From: Treponema sp. CETP13
GTDB lineage: Bacteria; Spirochaetota; Spirochaetia; Treponematales; Treponemataceae
Direction of reading: 5' to 3'
NCBI GenBank assembly: GCA_001885315.1
Contig: MLPZ01000004.1
Span: forward strand, 62,001 to 126,000
Length of the DNA: 64,000 nucleotides
Under the pieces are notes generated by a model. That model was not told the DNA's origin and made no database searches. It saw nothing but the letters and a program-made list of their open reading frames with translations. The translations under genes were made by a program, and so were the position numbers. Positions 26,825 through 36,931 of the stretch are shown one piece after another. The stretch's first letter is position 1; every line of letters starts with the position of its first letter.

Positions 26825-29140
26825 ATGGAATTAGAAAACTACCTTTCTGTCTTAAATTCACAACAACTTGAAGCCGTCAAACACGAAGGATCTCCGTTGC
26901 TTATTCTAGCAGGAGCTGGGTCTGGAAAAACAAGGGTAATTACTACAAAAATAGCTTATCTTATAAGTAAAAAAAACATTGATCCATATCGTATTTTGGC
27001 ACTTACTTTTACTAAAAAAGCTGCAAATGAAATGGCTGAGCGGGCTCGTGATTTAGAGCCGCTTGCCGTAAAAACTCCTATAAGAACTTTTCATTCTTTT
27101 GGTGCTTGGTTTTTACGAAATCATTATGAAGAAGCTCAAATAGATAAAAATTTTACTGTTTATGATGATGACGACATGGTAACTCTTTTAACAAAAGCAA
27201 TTCCTAGTATGGCAAAAAAACAAGCATCTTTAATAGCTCATCAAATTTCACTTTGTAAAGATTATTGTTTAACACCCGAATCTCCTGATTTGGTTAAATT
27301 GGTAAGTGATCCAGATTTTCCTAATTTGTATAAAGCGTATCAAAAGCGACTTCGAGAGACTGGTAATGTCGATTTTGGTGATTTAATTATGTTGCCTGTG
27401 TTAATTTTACAAAAAAATGAAGATGTAAGGCATCATATGTACAATCGTTTTCATGTTATCATGGTTGACGAATATCAAGATTCAAATGTTGCACAATTTC
27501 AATTAGTACAGCAACTTTGCGGACCTGATACATATGTAGGAGTTGTAGGAGATGATGACCAATCAATCTACAAATTTAGAGGTGCCGAAGTTCAGAATAT
27601 TTTGACTTTTCAGGATCATTTTCCTGGTACAAAAATCATTAAACTTGAGAGTAATTATCGATCGACTTCACAAATATTAAAAATAGCAGACGATGTGGTT
27701 TCTCATAATAAGTCGAGATTAGGTAAAACTCTTGTTGCCGAAAGAGGTAATGGTAAAAGAGCAAAGCTTGTTTTTTTACCTAATCAAGACGATGAAACTG
27801 ATTTTTGTGCCGAACTAATAGAGCAATCTCATAAAAAAGGCTGTCCATATTCAGATTGGGCAATTTTATACCGAACAAATGCGCAATCATTGGGATTTGA
27901 AACAGATTTCCTGCATCGGAAAATACCTTATACCGTTGTTGGATCGTTAAAATTTTATCAGCGAGAAGAGATTAAAGATGCTCTAGCCTGGTTATCTTTT
28001 ATTGCAAATCCACGTGATGAAATTGCGTTTAGACGTATTATTAATAAGCCGGCTCGTGGTATAGGTGGAGTAACACAAGACAAAATTGTTGCTGTGTTGC
28101 GGAAAAAATTATTAATAGAAGAAGCTTCGGCTGAGTCAGAAACAACAAATGCAAATGCATATAATTTAATTGATAGTTGTTACGATGCACTAAACACCTT
28201 GTCTAAACGAGCTAATAAAAGTGTTCTTTTTTTTGTTGAGTTAGTTACAAATCTTGCAAAAAATCTTGATGAAAACTTAGCAAGTGCAAAAAATGTTCCA
28301 AATGCAGCTTTTGCTAAGACTGCTGGTGAAACATTGTTTGATGGAATGGATTTAAATGCGTCTCAAGCAGTGGGAAACGACGGAGAAAAACTATCTGGAT
28401 TTATCGAAACTCTAGTAGAAAAAAGTGGTCTGGGAGAATATCATGCTTCACAAGATGAAATCTCTGGTACTCAACGAGTAGGTAACTTACAAGAGCTTTG
28501 TAACGCTGCTTCTTTGTATCCTTGTAATCGTGATGGACTCATTAGTTTTTTAGAACATATAGAATTGGATAGAACTCTAGAACTTGATGATGACGAAGTT
28601 TACGATGCTGTAACCTTAATTACTCTTCATAATACAAAAGGGCTTGAGTTCCCACGTGTTATTATTACAGGAATGGAAAAAGGAATTTTTCCTCGTAAAG
28701 ACAAGACAGAGGATGAGCTGGAAGAGGAGCGACGTTTGTGTTATGTTGGAATTACTAGGGCTCGTGATGAATTGTACTTAACTTGTTGTGATAAACGGCG
28801 TATGTATGGTCGGACAGAGTCTATGGAACCAAGCCCTTTTTTACTCGAGATTGCTCCTGAATCCATTGATGTAATAGGGAATCAACCTAATTCTTTTAAA
28901 CGATATAGGAAGGCATTAGCAAATAATAATACTCAGATTTTAAATTCACAAAATGCAGAGTTAGCAGAAAAATGGCACAAAAGTGTTCGTGTTTACCATG
29001 ACGATTATGGATATGGTGCAATATTAAATGCAAAAGAAACTGAAGGAGAATTTGTTATAACTGTTCAGTTTGAAACAGGGGCAGTCAAACACTTTATGCC
29101 TGAATATCAAGCTCATAGTCTAATGATTTGTAAGGAATAA
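26825..29140 (+). CDS. pcrA: UvrD/PcrA-type DNA helicase
   Basis: An SF1A 3'-5' helicase for repair and replication restart. Walker A is AGAGSGKT (29-36). DEYQDSN is the Walker B/motif II region, VGDDDQSIYKFRGA is motif III, and VTLITLHNTKGLEFPRVI is motif V. The final 60 residues (KSVRVYHDDYGYGAIL to the end) match the C-terminal Tudor-like segment of PcrA/UvrD that contacts RNA polymerase. Length is 771. It begins eight bases after rimO with no good Shine-Dalgarno, so it may rely on re-initiation. Naming as pcrA or uvrD is a matter of convention here. Confidence 0.93.
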   Translation: MELENYLSVLNSQQLEAVKHEGSPLLILAGAGSGKTRVITTKIAYLISKKNIDPYRILALTFTKKAANEMAERARDLEPLAVKTPIRTFHSFGAWFLRNHYEEAQIDKNFTVYDDDDMVTLLTKAIPSMAKKQASLIAHQISLCKDYCLTPESPDLVKLVSDPDFPNLYKAYQKRLRETGNVDFGDLIMLPVLILQKNEDVRHHMYNRFHVIMVDEYQDSNVAQFQLVQQLCGPDTYVGVVGDDDQSIYKFRGAEVQNILTFQDHFPGTKIIKLESNYRSTSQILKIADDVVSHNKSRLGKTLVAERGNGKRAKLVFLPNQDDETDFCAELIEQSHKKGCPYSDWAILYRTNAQSLGFETDFLHRKIPYTVVGSLKFYQREEIKDALAWLSFIANPRDEIAFRRIINKPARGIGGVTQDKIVAVLRKKLLIEEASAESETTNANAYNLIDSCYDALNTLSKRANKSVLFFVELVTNLAKNLDENLASAKNVPNAAFAKTAGETLFDGMDLNASQAVGNDGEKLSGFIETLVEKSGLGEYHASQDEISGTQRVGNLQELCNAASLYPCNRDGLISFLEHIELDRTLELDDDEVYDAVTLITLHNTKGLEFPRVIITGMEKGIFPRKDKTEDELEEERRLCYVGITRARDELYLTCCDKRRMYGRTESMEPSPFLLEIAPESIDVIGNQPNSFKRYRKALANNNTQILNSQNAELAEKWHKSVRVYHDDYGYGAILNAKETEGEFVITVQFETGAVKHFMPEYQAHSLMICKE

Positions 29141-29143
29141 TGT

Positions 29144-29184
29144 AAAAAAAATACTGCAGTTAGTAAAACTGCAGTATTTTTTTT
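29144..29184 (+). terminator. Terminator after pcrA
   Basis: The stem 29144-29160 / 29168-29184 has a 7-base loop and a GC-containing core CTGCAG. The T run is included in the right arm. It lies between pcrA and the convergent peroxiredoxin gene. Confidence 0.85.
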
Positions 29185-29247
29185 CAGCGAGTTTGAAAGC
29201 CGAAAAGGTAATCAAACTCGTTGCGAATAAAACTTATGTACTAAGTT

Positions 29248-29925
29248 TTATAGTTCGCGATAGCAAAGCCACCAATCTTTCATTTTGTATTCGCCCTTTG
29301 CAACGGCTGCTTTTCGCTCTTCTACTTGAGCTTCGCTAGCTGCTGGTGGAATAATTACCATGTTTTTCCCTAAATACTCGTTGTTAGGGAAGTTTTCAGG
29401 AGCGGCTACTTTGTTTTTATCAGAAACTTGAAGTGCATATAAAGCTCTAAGTACTTCATCAACATTTCTACCAACTTCTTGTGGATAATAAAGCATTATT
29501 CTAAGTAGACCTTTAGGATCAACAATAAAAACGGCTCTAACAGTGTTAGTTCCTTTGCTTTCATGTAGCATACCAAGTTTTTTTGCTAAAATTCCTAATT
29601 CATCAGCAATAATAGGAAAAGGAACTTTTACTCCTGCATTATCATTAATCCATTCTGCCCATTTAAGATGTGATTGGACTTGATCAACTGAAAGTCCTAC
29701 AAGTTCAGCATTTAAGGCTTTAAATTTTTCTGCTTTTTTACTAAAAGCAATAAATTCAGTTGTACATACAGGAGTAAAATCTCCTGGATGACTAAAAAGT
29801 ACAAACCATTTACCGTTGTAATCATCTGGTAAGTGAATTTTCCCATGTGTTGTATTTACTGTGATGTCTGGGAATCTGTCTCCTAAACCCGGTACAACGA
29901 CCCCTTTTGTTGTTTCTTCTTGCAT
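29248..29925 (-). CDS. Peroxiredoxin (AhpC/Prx6-like)
   Basis: A thiol peroxidase that reduces hydrogen peroxide and organic peroxides. The peroxidatic Cys54 lies in [16 protein letters not shown] second Cys221 sits in the C-terminal DWWLCYREL, as in archaeal and Thermotoga-type long Prx, and could resolve the sulfenate. Length is 225, as in that subfamily. AAAGGAGG precedes the ATG. It is single-gene and divergent from gatC. With rubrerythrin it makes up the window's peroxide defence; the reductant partner is not nearby. Confidence 0.93.
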   Translation of the reverse strand: MQEETTKGVVVPGLGDRFPDITVNTTHGKIHLPDDYNGKWFVLFSHPGDFTPVCTTEFIAFSKKAEKFKALNAELVGLSVDQVQSHLKWAEWINDNAGVKVPFPIIADELGILAKKLGMLHESKGTNTVRAVFIVDPKGLLRIMLYYPQEVGRNVDEVLRALYALQVSDKNKVAAPENFPNNEYLGKNMVIIPPAASEAQVEERKAAVAKGEYKMKDWWLCYREL

Positions 29926-29948
29926 ATAATGCCTCCTTTTCTAGCATT

Positions 29949-29974
29949 TTATAATTTTTATTAGTTTTAACTAA
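29949..29974 (-). promoter_or_regulatory. Possible operator upstream of peroxiredoxin
   Basis: An inverted repeat TTAGTT-TT-AACTAA (29961-29974) adjoins a stretch similar to a PerR box (29949-29963, about 12 of 14 consensus bases). The region is AT-rich, so chance is a real alternative. No clean -35/-10 pair was found. Confidence 0.25.
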
Positions 29975-30081
29975 CTCTATAATTGAGTATATCACAGCTT
30001 TTGATATTTTTAAGTGATAATGTTACATAAAAGAGAGTATATAAAAAGTCATTCAAAAAAAGCTTTCTGTATGTTCTATCA

Positions 30082-30110
30082 TTGCATAAACCCTCTCAAT
30101 TCGCTAAAAT
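30082..30110 (+). promoter_or_regulatory. gatCAB promoter, leaderless geometry
   Basis: TTGCAT (30082-30087), 17 bp and TAAAAT (30105-30110) are followed by eight bases and the gatC ATG. There is no Shine-Dalgarno. Confidence 0.55.
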
Positions 30111-30118
30111 GATTCACT

Positions 30119-30430
30119 ATGAATAGTAAAAAACGAACAATAGATGATAATACGTTAAGCCAGCTTTTAGAGTTGTCGCGCCTTTCTTCTGATGCTACCG
30201 ATCAGAAGACACTTAAAAGTCAAGTTGATCAGATTGTAGAGTATTTTGGAATCCTTTCAGAATTTGATGACAGTGAAAATCCCTATGATGCGTATCCTTC
30301 TACAGCGGTAGAAAATCTTCGTAATGACGAAGTAGTGAAAGGACTTGATATTCCGGATGTTAAAAAAGTAACGCCTGAGTTTATGGACGGATATTTCCGT
30401 GTACCAAAAGTTCTTGGAGAAGGGGCATAG
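30119..30430 (+). CDS. gatC: Asp/Glu-tRNA amidotransferase subunit C
   Basis: The small GatCAB subunit of 103 residues that wraps around GatA and stabilises the complex. The N-terminal DDNTLSQLLELSRLSSDA and C-terminal YFRVPKVLGEG are typical. The complex amidates mischarged Glu-tRNA-Gln (and often Asp-tRNA-Asn). It is first in gatCAB. No ribosome site precedes its ATG, while a promoter lies immediately upstream, so it is probably leaderless. Confidence 0.92.
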   Translation: MNSKKRTIDDNTLSQLLELSRLSSDATDQKTLKSQVDQIVEYFGILSEFDDSENPYDAYPSTAVENLRNDEVVKGLDIPDVKKVTPEFMDGYFRVPKVLGEGA

Positions 30431-30435
30431 TTTAC

Positions 30436-31995
30436 ATGATACAATATACAATTTCAGAATGTCAAAAAGCTCTTAAAAATGGAGAGGTATCTTCTGTTCA
30501 GCTTGTTGAAAGTACAAAAGCATGGTTTGTTTCTGATAAAGATAAAAAAATTCCATTAAATGGTTTTTTAGAAGTGTATGAAGATGCATTAGAAAGTGCC
30601 AAAAAGGCTGATGAAGAGTTTTCAGCTGCTAAAGCTAAAGGTGCTGGTGAACTTGCTACCTTATTAGAAAAAAAACCGTTATTGGGTATCCCGTTTGCGG
30701 TAAAAGATAATATGTCTGTTAAAGGCGAAAAACTTACTTGTGCAAGTAAAATCTTACAAGGGTATGTAGCTCCTTATAATGCAACTGTTGTGCAACGTTT
30801 GTGTGATGCAGGTGCTATTCCTGTTGGTCGTTGTAATCAAGATGAATTTGCAATGGGATCGTCTACAGAGTATTCTGCTTACGGAGCAACCCGAAATCCG
30901 GTAAATCGTGAATGTGTTTCAGGTGGTTCGTCAGGTGGTTCTGCTGCTGTTGTTGCCTCAAATCTTGTTCCATTTGCACTTGGTACTGAAACTGGTGGTT
31001 CTGTTCGTTTACCAGCTTCATACTGTGGTTTATATGGCTTAAAGCCAAGTTATGGTATCTTAAGCCGTTGGGGTATAGTTGCTTTTGGATCTTCTTTAGA
31101 TCAAGTTGGTATTTTAGCTCACTCTCCAAAAGATATTGCTCTTCCTTTAGGTATTATGAGTGGTGAAGATTTTTACGATGATACTTCAGTAGAAAATCCT
31201 TCTAAAGAAGATTTACTACAAACAGCTCAAAAAGGTCTAGAAGCATATACTGATACAGATTTTTCAAAATTAAAAGTAGCAATTCCACGTCAGTTTCTCG
31301 AAGCAAAAGGGTTAGATGACGATGTTGCGGCAGTTTTTCAGAATGTTCAAGACTGGCTTAAAGCCAAAGGTGCTACAATAGAAATTGTGGATCTTCCTAT
31401 TTTAGATGCTTCTATTGCTTGTTATTATGTAATTGCGTTATCGGAAGCTGCAAGTAATTTAAGTCGCTTTGATGGTATTAGATATGGAAAAAGAGTCGAT
31501 CCAGAAGATGGGTATGACGCTTTATACGTAGCTACTCGAAGTGATGGCTTTGGTCCAGAAGTAAAACGAAGAATTGTTATTGGTAATTATGTTTTATCAG
31601 AACAATTTTCGGGTAATACATACAAAAAGGCAATGAGTGTTAGAGCTCGTATGCAACGCGAAGTTGCAGCTTTATATAAAAAATACGATATAGTTGTTTG
31701 TCCAACTTGCCCAACACCAGCTTTTAAGCTTGGTCAAAAGGTAGATGATCCTATGGCTATGTATTTGTCAGATATTTATACGATTTTTGTAAATTTAAGT
31801 CGAACAACTTCATTAAGTATTCCAGCAGGAGTAACAAAAGACGGTCTACCTGTTGGTATTCAATTTGCAGGGCCTATGTTTGGAGAAAAAAAATTGCTCT
31901 CGCTTGCACAAGCTTGGGACGAAGCTCATCCAAATTGCGGTATTCCGCTTGAGAATGAAAAAAGCATTCTTACATCTGCAAAGGAAGGCAACTAG
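30436..31995 (+). CDS. gatA: Asp/Glu-tRNA amidotransferase subunit A
   Basis: The glutaminase subunit, which releases ammonia for the transamidation carried out by GatB. The amidase-signature triad is visible: Lys90 (GIPFAVKDN), the Ser165/166 pair in SGGSSGGSAA, and nucleophile Ser189 in ETGGSVRLPAS. Length is 519, slightly above average because of an Ala/Lys-rich helix near residues 55-80. It starts five bases after gatC with GAAGGGG upstream. Confidence 0.96.
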   Translation: MIQYTISECQKALKNGEVSSVQLVESTKAWFVSDKDKKIPLNGFLEVYEDALESAKKADEEFSAAKAKGAGELATLLEKKPLLGIPFAVKDNMSVKGEKLTCASKILQGYVAPYNATVVQRLCDAGAIPVGRCNQDEFAMGSSTEYSAYGATRNPVNRECVSGGSSGGSAAVVASNLVPFALGTETGGSVRLPASYCGLYGLKPSYGILSRWGIVAFGSSLDQVGILAHSPKDIALPLGIMSGEDFYDDTSVENPSKEDLLQTAQKGLEAYTDTDFSKLKVAIPRQFLEAKGLDDDVAAVFQNVQDWLKAKGATIEIVDLPILDASIACYYVIALSEAASNLSRFDGIRYGKRVDPEDGYDALYVATRSDGFGPEVKRRIVIGNYVLSEQFSGNTYKKAMSVRARMQREVAALYKKYDIVVCPTCPTPAFKLGQKVDDPMAMYLSDIYTIFVNLSRTTSLSIPAGVTKDGLPVGIQFAGPMFGEKKLLSLAQAWDEAHPNCGIPLENEKSILTSAKEGN

Positions 31996-31996
31996 T

Positions 31997-33532
31997 ATGG
32001 CAATCGAAAAATTTAGAGTAGTTATTGGATGCGAAATACACTGTCAATTAACAACAAAAACTAAGGCTTTTTGTGCTTGCGAAAATCGCTATGGTGGAAT
32101 ACCAAATACGAGGGTTTGTCCGGTTTGTTTAGGACTCCCTGGTGCTATGCCTCGGGTAAGTAAAGGGTATGTTGAAATGGGCGCAATTGCTGGAAAAGCC
32201 TTGCATTGTGATATTGCTCATTTTACTAAATTTGACCGAAAACATTATTTTTATCCCGATTTAGCTAAAGGGTATCAAATTACCCAATACGATATTCCTC
32301 TTTGTACAAACGGTTATATTGATATTCCTTACAGACATTTATCAGAAGAATCTCTTAAGGGTGGAAAGTATTATTATGATAAAACATTTGAGGGAAAAAA
32401 TAGCGTTATAGACAATAAATATAAACGTATTCGTGTTGAGCGTATCCACCTCGAAGAAGATGTAGGTAAAAGTTTACATTTAGAGGGTAAGCATTCTTAT
32501 ATAGATTATAATCGTTGTGGAACTCCGCTTATAGAGATTGTAACTAAGCCAGATATGAACTCTCCTGAAGAGGCTGCACTTTTTATGCAATCTGCGCAAG
32601 AAATATTGCGATATGTAAATGTTACTAATGGTAATCTCGAAGAAGGAAATATGCGCTGTGATGCAAATATTAACCTTACTGTTTGGGAAGATGGAAAAGA
32701 GTATCATACTCCAATAAGTGAAATTAAAAATCTTAACTCTTTTAGAGCAATAAAAGATGCTTGTAGCTACGAAATTACTCGTCAATTAAAAGAGTTTGAA
32801 GAAGACAGACAAGAGTTTAGCCCTTATTTTAAAAACACCATGAATTGGGACGAAGTTTCTGGTACTACAAATATTATGCGTACAAAAGATTCTCTTCTTG
32901 ATTATAGATTTGTTGTAGAACCTGATATTAAACCGTTTACTGTTTCTGATGAGTTTATACAAAAAGCGGCAGATCAAGTTGGTGAGTTGCCTGAACCTAA
33001 AAGAGAGCGCTTTAAAAAAGAATATAATCTTTCTGACTTTGATGCAGAAACCTTAACGTCAACTCGTGCTTTAGCCTTGTGGTTTGAGCAAACAGCAGCA
33101 AAATCTAAAAATGTTAAGAAAGCTGCTAACTGGATTTTAGCTGAACTTTTGGGTGTCTTAAATGCTAAAAATCAGACAATCGAAGAAATTGACCTGACTC
33201 CTGATCATATTGCAGAATTAGTTAATGCTGTTGAAGATGGCACTATTTCTGGTAAACAGGCAAAAGAAGTTTTTGCTCAAATGGTAGAAACAAATGAAAT
33301 GCCTTCTGTGATTATTAAAGAAAAAGGGATGGAGCAAGTAACAGATACCGGTGCAATTGAATCTGTTGTAAATGAAGTTATAACAGAAAATCCACAAGCT
33401 GTTAAAGATTTTAAAGGTGGTAAAACACACGTAGTTGGCTGGATGATGGGCCAAGTTATGAAAAAATCTCATGGTAAAGCAAACCCTAAACTTGCAACAG
33501 AACTAATACAAAAAAAACTTAAAGAATTATAG
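31997..33532 (+). CDS. gatB: Asp/Glu-tRNA amidotransferase subunit B
   Basis: The kinase/amidotransferase subunit that phosphorylates the misacylated amino acid and adds ammonia. The ATG at 31997, behind AAGGAAGG and two bases after the gatA stop, gives 511 residues. Homology starts at once with FRVVIGCEIHCQL. CACENRYGGIPNTRVCPVCLG holds the zinc Cys ligands, and the C-terminal YqeY-like helical tail is complete. It closes the operon. Confidence 0.97.
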   Translation: MAIEKFRVVIGCEIHCQLTTKTKAFCACENRYGGIPNTRVCPVCLGLPGAMPRVSKGYVEMGAIAGKALHCDIAHFTKFDRKHYFYPDLAKGYQITQYDIPLCTNGYIDIPYRHLSEESLKGGKYYYDKTFEGKNSVIDNKYKRIRVERIHLEEDVGKSLHLEGKHSYIDYNRCGTPLIEIVTKPDMNSPEEAALFMQSAQEILRYVNVTNGNLEEGNMRCDANINLTVWEDGKEYHTPISEIKNLNSFRAIKDACSYEITRQLKEFEEDRQEFSPYFKNTMNWDEVSGTTNIMRTKDSLLDYRFVVEPDIKPFTVSDEFIQKAADQVGELPEPKRERFKKEYNLSDFDAETLTSTRALALWFEQTAAKSKNVKKAANWILAELLGVLNAKNQTIEEIDLTPDHIAELVNAVEDGTISGKQAKEVFAQMVETNEMPSVIIKEKGMEQVTDTGAIESVVNEVITENPQAVKDFKGGKTHVVGWMMGQVMKKSHGKANPKLATELIQKKLKEL

Positions 33533-33540
33533 AGCATTAC

Positions 33541-33574
33541 GAGCAATCAAGGTTTTTAGAATTTTTGATTGCTC
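33541..33574 (+). terminator. Hairpin after gatB
   Basis: The perfect 10-bp stem 33541-33550 / 33565-33574 has a 14-base loop. There is no T run after it. It lies between gatB and the next gene's GGAG, so it may attenuate rather than terminate. Confidence 0.4.
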
Positions 33575-33589
33575 TTGATACGGAGTAGT

Positions 33590-34399
33590 ATGAATAATAT
33601 AGATTGGTTTAATACAGAATTTGTAAAACGCTATGGCTCTGTAAAAAGAGCACGAGGTTGCTACTGGTACACAGAAAAAGGGGTGCGGCTTGTCGATTTA
33701 TGGCAAGAAGATGGGCGCGCTATTTTAGGCTGGGGAGCGTGTAATTCTAAAGCTTTTGAAGTATTAAAAAATACTATTTCGCGAGGTCAAACGGGCAGTT
33801 TTCCAACTGATTATTCTAAACGATTTTCAAAAGCTGTATTACAACTTGTAAATACAAACTGTACTAATGAAATTTTGGCTTCTAATTATCAATATGTTAG
33901 CCTTACAACAGATTATTCATCGCTAAAAGATTTACCTGTGTGGCGCCCATGGTTAGGAGTATCTGTTCATGATTGTAGTAATCTTAGTGCGTTTAATATG
34001 ATTGCACTTACAAATGCTTCTGAAATTGTTGTTCAAATTCCTTTTGCATGGACTGAAAATGTGTATGTTATTGCAAGTGTAAAAAAAATTGAAAGGGACT
34101 CTTTCCCTGTATCTGGGGCATATCTAGCAGCTGCCACGAGGGCTATTTATTCATTAATTGCAGAACAAAAAAAACGCAAAGAAAATGATTTTAAACGATT
34201 TGACAGTTCTTTAAAAAAGTATTTTTCTCGAAAAGGGCCATATCTGGTGCCCTGCATAAAAGAATACAAAGATTTTGTATTGCATTGCCTTGATTGTGGA
34301 ATTGTAATAAATCCAAATAAGTCAAACTTTTCTATCGTTCCGTTTGGAGCTAATCCTGGGGATTTTAGAAAACTGGATAAGACTCCTTTTTGCAAATAG
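33590..34399 (+). CDS. Unknown protein with aminotransferase-like start
   Basis: A 269-residue soluble protein; the ATG at 33590 has GGAG seven bases upstream. The N-terminal part (GCYWYTEKGVRLVDLWQEDG, then RAILGWG) resembles the opening of class III PLP aminotransferases. The C-terminal GIVINPNKSNFSIVPFGANPG resembles their ending. The central PLP-binding core with its lysine is not evident and the chain is about 150 residues short. It may be a shrunken, catalytically dead relative. Function unknown. It lies downstream of gatCAB. Confidence 0.55.
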   Translation: MNNIDWFNTEFVKRYGSVKRARGCYWYTEKGVRLVDLWQEDGRAILGWGACNSKAFEVLKNTISRGQTGSFPTDYSKRFSKAVLQLVNTNCTNEILASNYQYVSLTTDYSSLKDLPVWRPWLGVSVHDCSNLSAFNMIALTNASEIVVQIPFAWTENVYVIASVKKIERDSFPVSGAYLAAATRAIYSLIAEQKKRKENDFKRFDSSLKKYFSRKGPYLVPCIKEYKDFVLHCLDCGIVINPNKSNFSIVPFGANPGDFRKLDKTPFCK

Positions 34400-34453
34400 T
34401 AAGAAATTTATATAAAGTGGCGATATAATAAATGATATAAGGAAAAGTGCTGT

Positions 34454-34750
34454 ATGCAAAATAGTGAACTCATATTATTTATAATAAAACTCGTTTTAGG
34501 TGGAATAGCTGCATTTTTAGCTATTTTATTGTGGTCAAAAACAAGAGACCCTGCTTGGATGTGTATAATAGGTGGAACTGTTATAGCTTATGCTGGAATA
34601 GTTGTTGATATGATGACAAGTTTGGGAATGATTTCTATTTATGGTATTCTTTTGGGAGGAATACCATTGTTAACTTTAGTTTTTTCTGTTGTGCCAACGA
34701 TTTTTTATATTATAGGATTTATATTAATAATACTCCGTTCTAATAAATAG
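34454..34750 (+). CDS. Small membrane protein, unknown
   Basis: 98 residues with three predicted TM helices (about 6-26, 34-56 and 62-94) and hardly any soluble part. AAGGAAAAG gives a good start. No recognised family. It lies 54 bases after the aminotransferase-like gene and just before the convergent terminator. Confidence 0.6.
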   Translation: MQNSELILFIIKLVLGGIAAFLAILLWSKTRDPAWMCIIGGTVIAYAGIVVDMMTSLGMISIYGILLGGIPLLTLVFSVVPTIFYIIGFILIILRSNK

Positions 34751-34762
34751 TTTATTAAAAAA

Positions 34763-34796
34763 AATTAAGAGTCAATTAAATACTTGACTCTTAATT
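34763..34796. terminator. Terminator between the small membrane gene and oppF
   Basis: The perfect 13-bp stem 34763-34775 / 34784-34796 has an 8-base loop. Flanking A and T runs allow use from both sides. Confidence 0.8.
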
Positions 34797-34815
34797 CTTT
34801 TACTTAACTTTTAAC

Positions 34816-35817
34816 TTATTTTTCATAGAGCCAACAAGCAATCTGATGATCTATTCCATTTTTGCCAACTTGTTTTAGTTGTGGTTGTTCCTTTTTACAA
34901 CGATCAAAACGGTTAGGGCAACGATCATAAAAATAACAGCCTTTTCTTTGTTTTGTTGGAGAAGGTACATCTCCTTCTAAAATAATTCTTTGCCGTTTTT
35001 CTTCTATTTCTGGATCAGGAATTGGGGCTGCTGATAAGAGAGCCTTTGTATAGGGATGTAATGGATTTGCATATAGATCTTTATAATCACTTATCTCCAT
35101 AATTTTTCCAAGGTACATAACAACAATCCTATCAGAAATGTATTTGATTACAGCTAAATCGTGTGCTATAAAGAGATACGTAAGACCCATTTCTTTTTGA
35201 ACTTCTTTAAAAAGATTAAGAATTTGTGATTGAATTGAAACATCCAGTGCTGAAACAGGTTCGTCCGCAAGAATTAATTTAGGTTTAAGTGCAAGCGCAC
35301 GAGCTATACCTATTCGCTGTCTTTGACCGCCAGAAAATTCATGAGGATATCGATTCTTAAAAAACTTAGATAGTCCAACACGTTCCATTAGATATTCTAT
35401 GCGCTCATCAATTTCTGCTTCTGACATCGAAATTATTCCGCGTTGTTTATAGATTCTTAAAGGTTCTGAAATGATATTTCCTGTTGTCATTCGTGGATTT
35501 AGAGATGCATAAGGATCTTGAAAAACCATCTGCATATCTTTACGAGCTTTGAGTAAGTCATTTTTATTCATTTGGCAAAGGTCTTTGCCATCGAATATAA
35601 CTTCTCCGTTAGTAGGTTTGTATAGTTGAGCTACTGCACGGGCAACTGTCGATTTACCACATCCTGACTCTCCTACGAGTCCGAGAGTTTCACCTGGTTT
35701 TATAGTAAAATTTACTCCATCTACTGCATAAACATAATTTTTAGTTTTATGAATTATACCAGAATTACCGGTATGAAAATGCATTTGTAAGTTTTTAACT
35801 TCAAGAAGATTTTCCAT
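34816..35817 (-). CDS. oppF: Oligopeptide ABC transporter ATP-binding protein F
   Basis: One of two ATPases powering peptide import. Walker A is GESGCGKST, the signature is [15 protein letters not shown] and Walker B is LILADEP. The C-terminal oligo_HPY extension has the Cys cluster ([14 protein letters not shown]) that binds an iron-sulfur cluster in Opp/Dpp ATPases. Length is 333. It lies one base after oppD and is last in oppBCDF. Confidence 0.95.
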   Translation of the reverse strand: MENLLEVKNLQMHFHTGNSGIIHKTKNYVYAVDGVNFTIKPGETLGLVGESGCGKSTVARAVAQLYKPTNGEVIFDGKDLCQMNKNDLLKARKDMQMVFQDPYASLNPRMTTGNIISEPLRIYKQRGIISMSEAEIDERIEYLMERVGLSKFFKNRYPHEFSGGQRQRIGIARALALKPKLILADEPVSALDVSIQSQILNLFKEVQKEMGLTYLFIAHDLAVIKYISDRIVVMYLGKIMEISDYKDLYANPLHPYTKALLSAAPIPDPEIEEKRQRIILEGDVPSPTKQRKGCYFYDRCPNRFDRCKKEQPQLKQVGKNGIDHQIACWLYEK

Positions 35818-35818
35818 A

Positions 35819-36919
35819 TTAGCTGTTCTCCTTAGAGGTATTCAAATTGGTTGGGATATTTCTTTCTGCAAGAGAACCGGCTTCTTCGGCTACAGATTTT
35901 AATTTCATAGCTTCATCAATATCAGATTTTTTTGCATAAAGCCAGCAACTGGCCGAGTGACCATTTTCAAATGTTGCTAGAGGTGGATATAATTTTTTAC
36001 ATACGGCCTTTGCATGTTCACACCGTGGAAAGAAAGGACAACAAGAAGGTAAGTCAATAACGTTAGGTGGTTGTCCAGGAATTGAGTAAAGTTCACCTTT
36101 ATGTTCTTTATCTAAACGAGGAACTGATTTAATAAGACCTGTTGTGTATGGATGTTTTGAATCTGCAAAAATATCTTCTGTTCGACCTCGTTCTACAATT
36201 CTTCCCGCATACATAACGTTTATGTTATCACACATCCCTGCTACAACACCAAGAGAGTGAGTAATTAAAATTATAGAAGTTCCTAAACGTTTTGATAAAT
36301 CTTGCATGAGTTCTAGGATTTGGGCTTGAATGGTAACATCGAGAGCTGAAGTAGGTTCATCGGCGATTAATATTTCTGGGTTACAAGAGAGTCCCATTGC
36401 AATCATTACACGTTGTCTCATTCCTCCTGAAAATTGGTGAGGGTAAGAATCAATGCGCTCTTCTGGAGCAGGTATACCTGCTAAACGTAACATATCAATT
36501 GCTTTTGCTCGAGCATCTTTTTTATTAAGCCCTTGATGCAATTGAATTGTTTCTATCATCTGTTTTGAGATGCGTAAAAATGGATTTAAACTAGTCATAG
36601 GATCTTGAAAAATCATTGAGATTTTGTTTCCACGCAATTCAGCAAGTTCTCGTTCGTTCATATCCAAAATACTTTTGTCATGAAATGTTATAGTGCCATT
36701 TTCTATTTTACCCGGTGGATTGGGAATAAGGTTCATGATAGACATATTGCTAACACTTTTACCAGACCCAGATTCTCCTACAACTCCAAGAATTTCGCCT
36801 GAATGAAGCTTGTATGAGACCCCATCAACAGCTTTTACGATTCCTTCGTCTGTATGAAAATATGTTTTAAGGTCTTTAACCTCTAAGATAACTTCATCGG
36901 TCATATTTGAATTTTGCAT
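35819..36919 (-). CDS. oppD: Oligopeptide ABC transporter ATP-binding protein D
   Basis: The partner ATPase of OppF. Walker A is GESGSGKSV, the signature [15 protein letters not shown] and Walker B ILIADEP. The oligo_HPY tail has [15 protein letters not shown]. The 366 residues include a C-terminal extension of about 35 residues ([16 protein letters not shown] onward) beyond the usual end. AAGGAG precedes the start; it follows oppC after 12 bases. Confidence 0.95.
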   Translation of the reverse strand: MQNSNMTDEVILEVKDLKTYFHTDEGIVKAVDGVSYKLHSGEILGVVGESGSGKSVSNMSIMNLIPNPPGKIENGTITFHDKSILDMNERELAELRGNKISMIFQDPMTSLNPFLRISKQMIETIQLHQGLNKKDARAKAIDMLRLAGIPAPEERIDSYPHQFSGGMRQRVMIAMGLSCNPEILIADEPTSALDVTIQAQILELMQDLSKRLGTSIILITHSLGVVAGMCDNINVMYAGRIVERGRTEDIFADSKHPYTTGLIKSVPRLDKEHKGELYSIPGQPPNVIDLPSCCPFFPRCEHAKAVCKKLYPPLATFENGHSASCWLYAKKSDIDEAMKLKSVAEEAGSLAERNIPTNLNTSKENS

Positions 36920-36931
36920 AAAAAACTCCTT

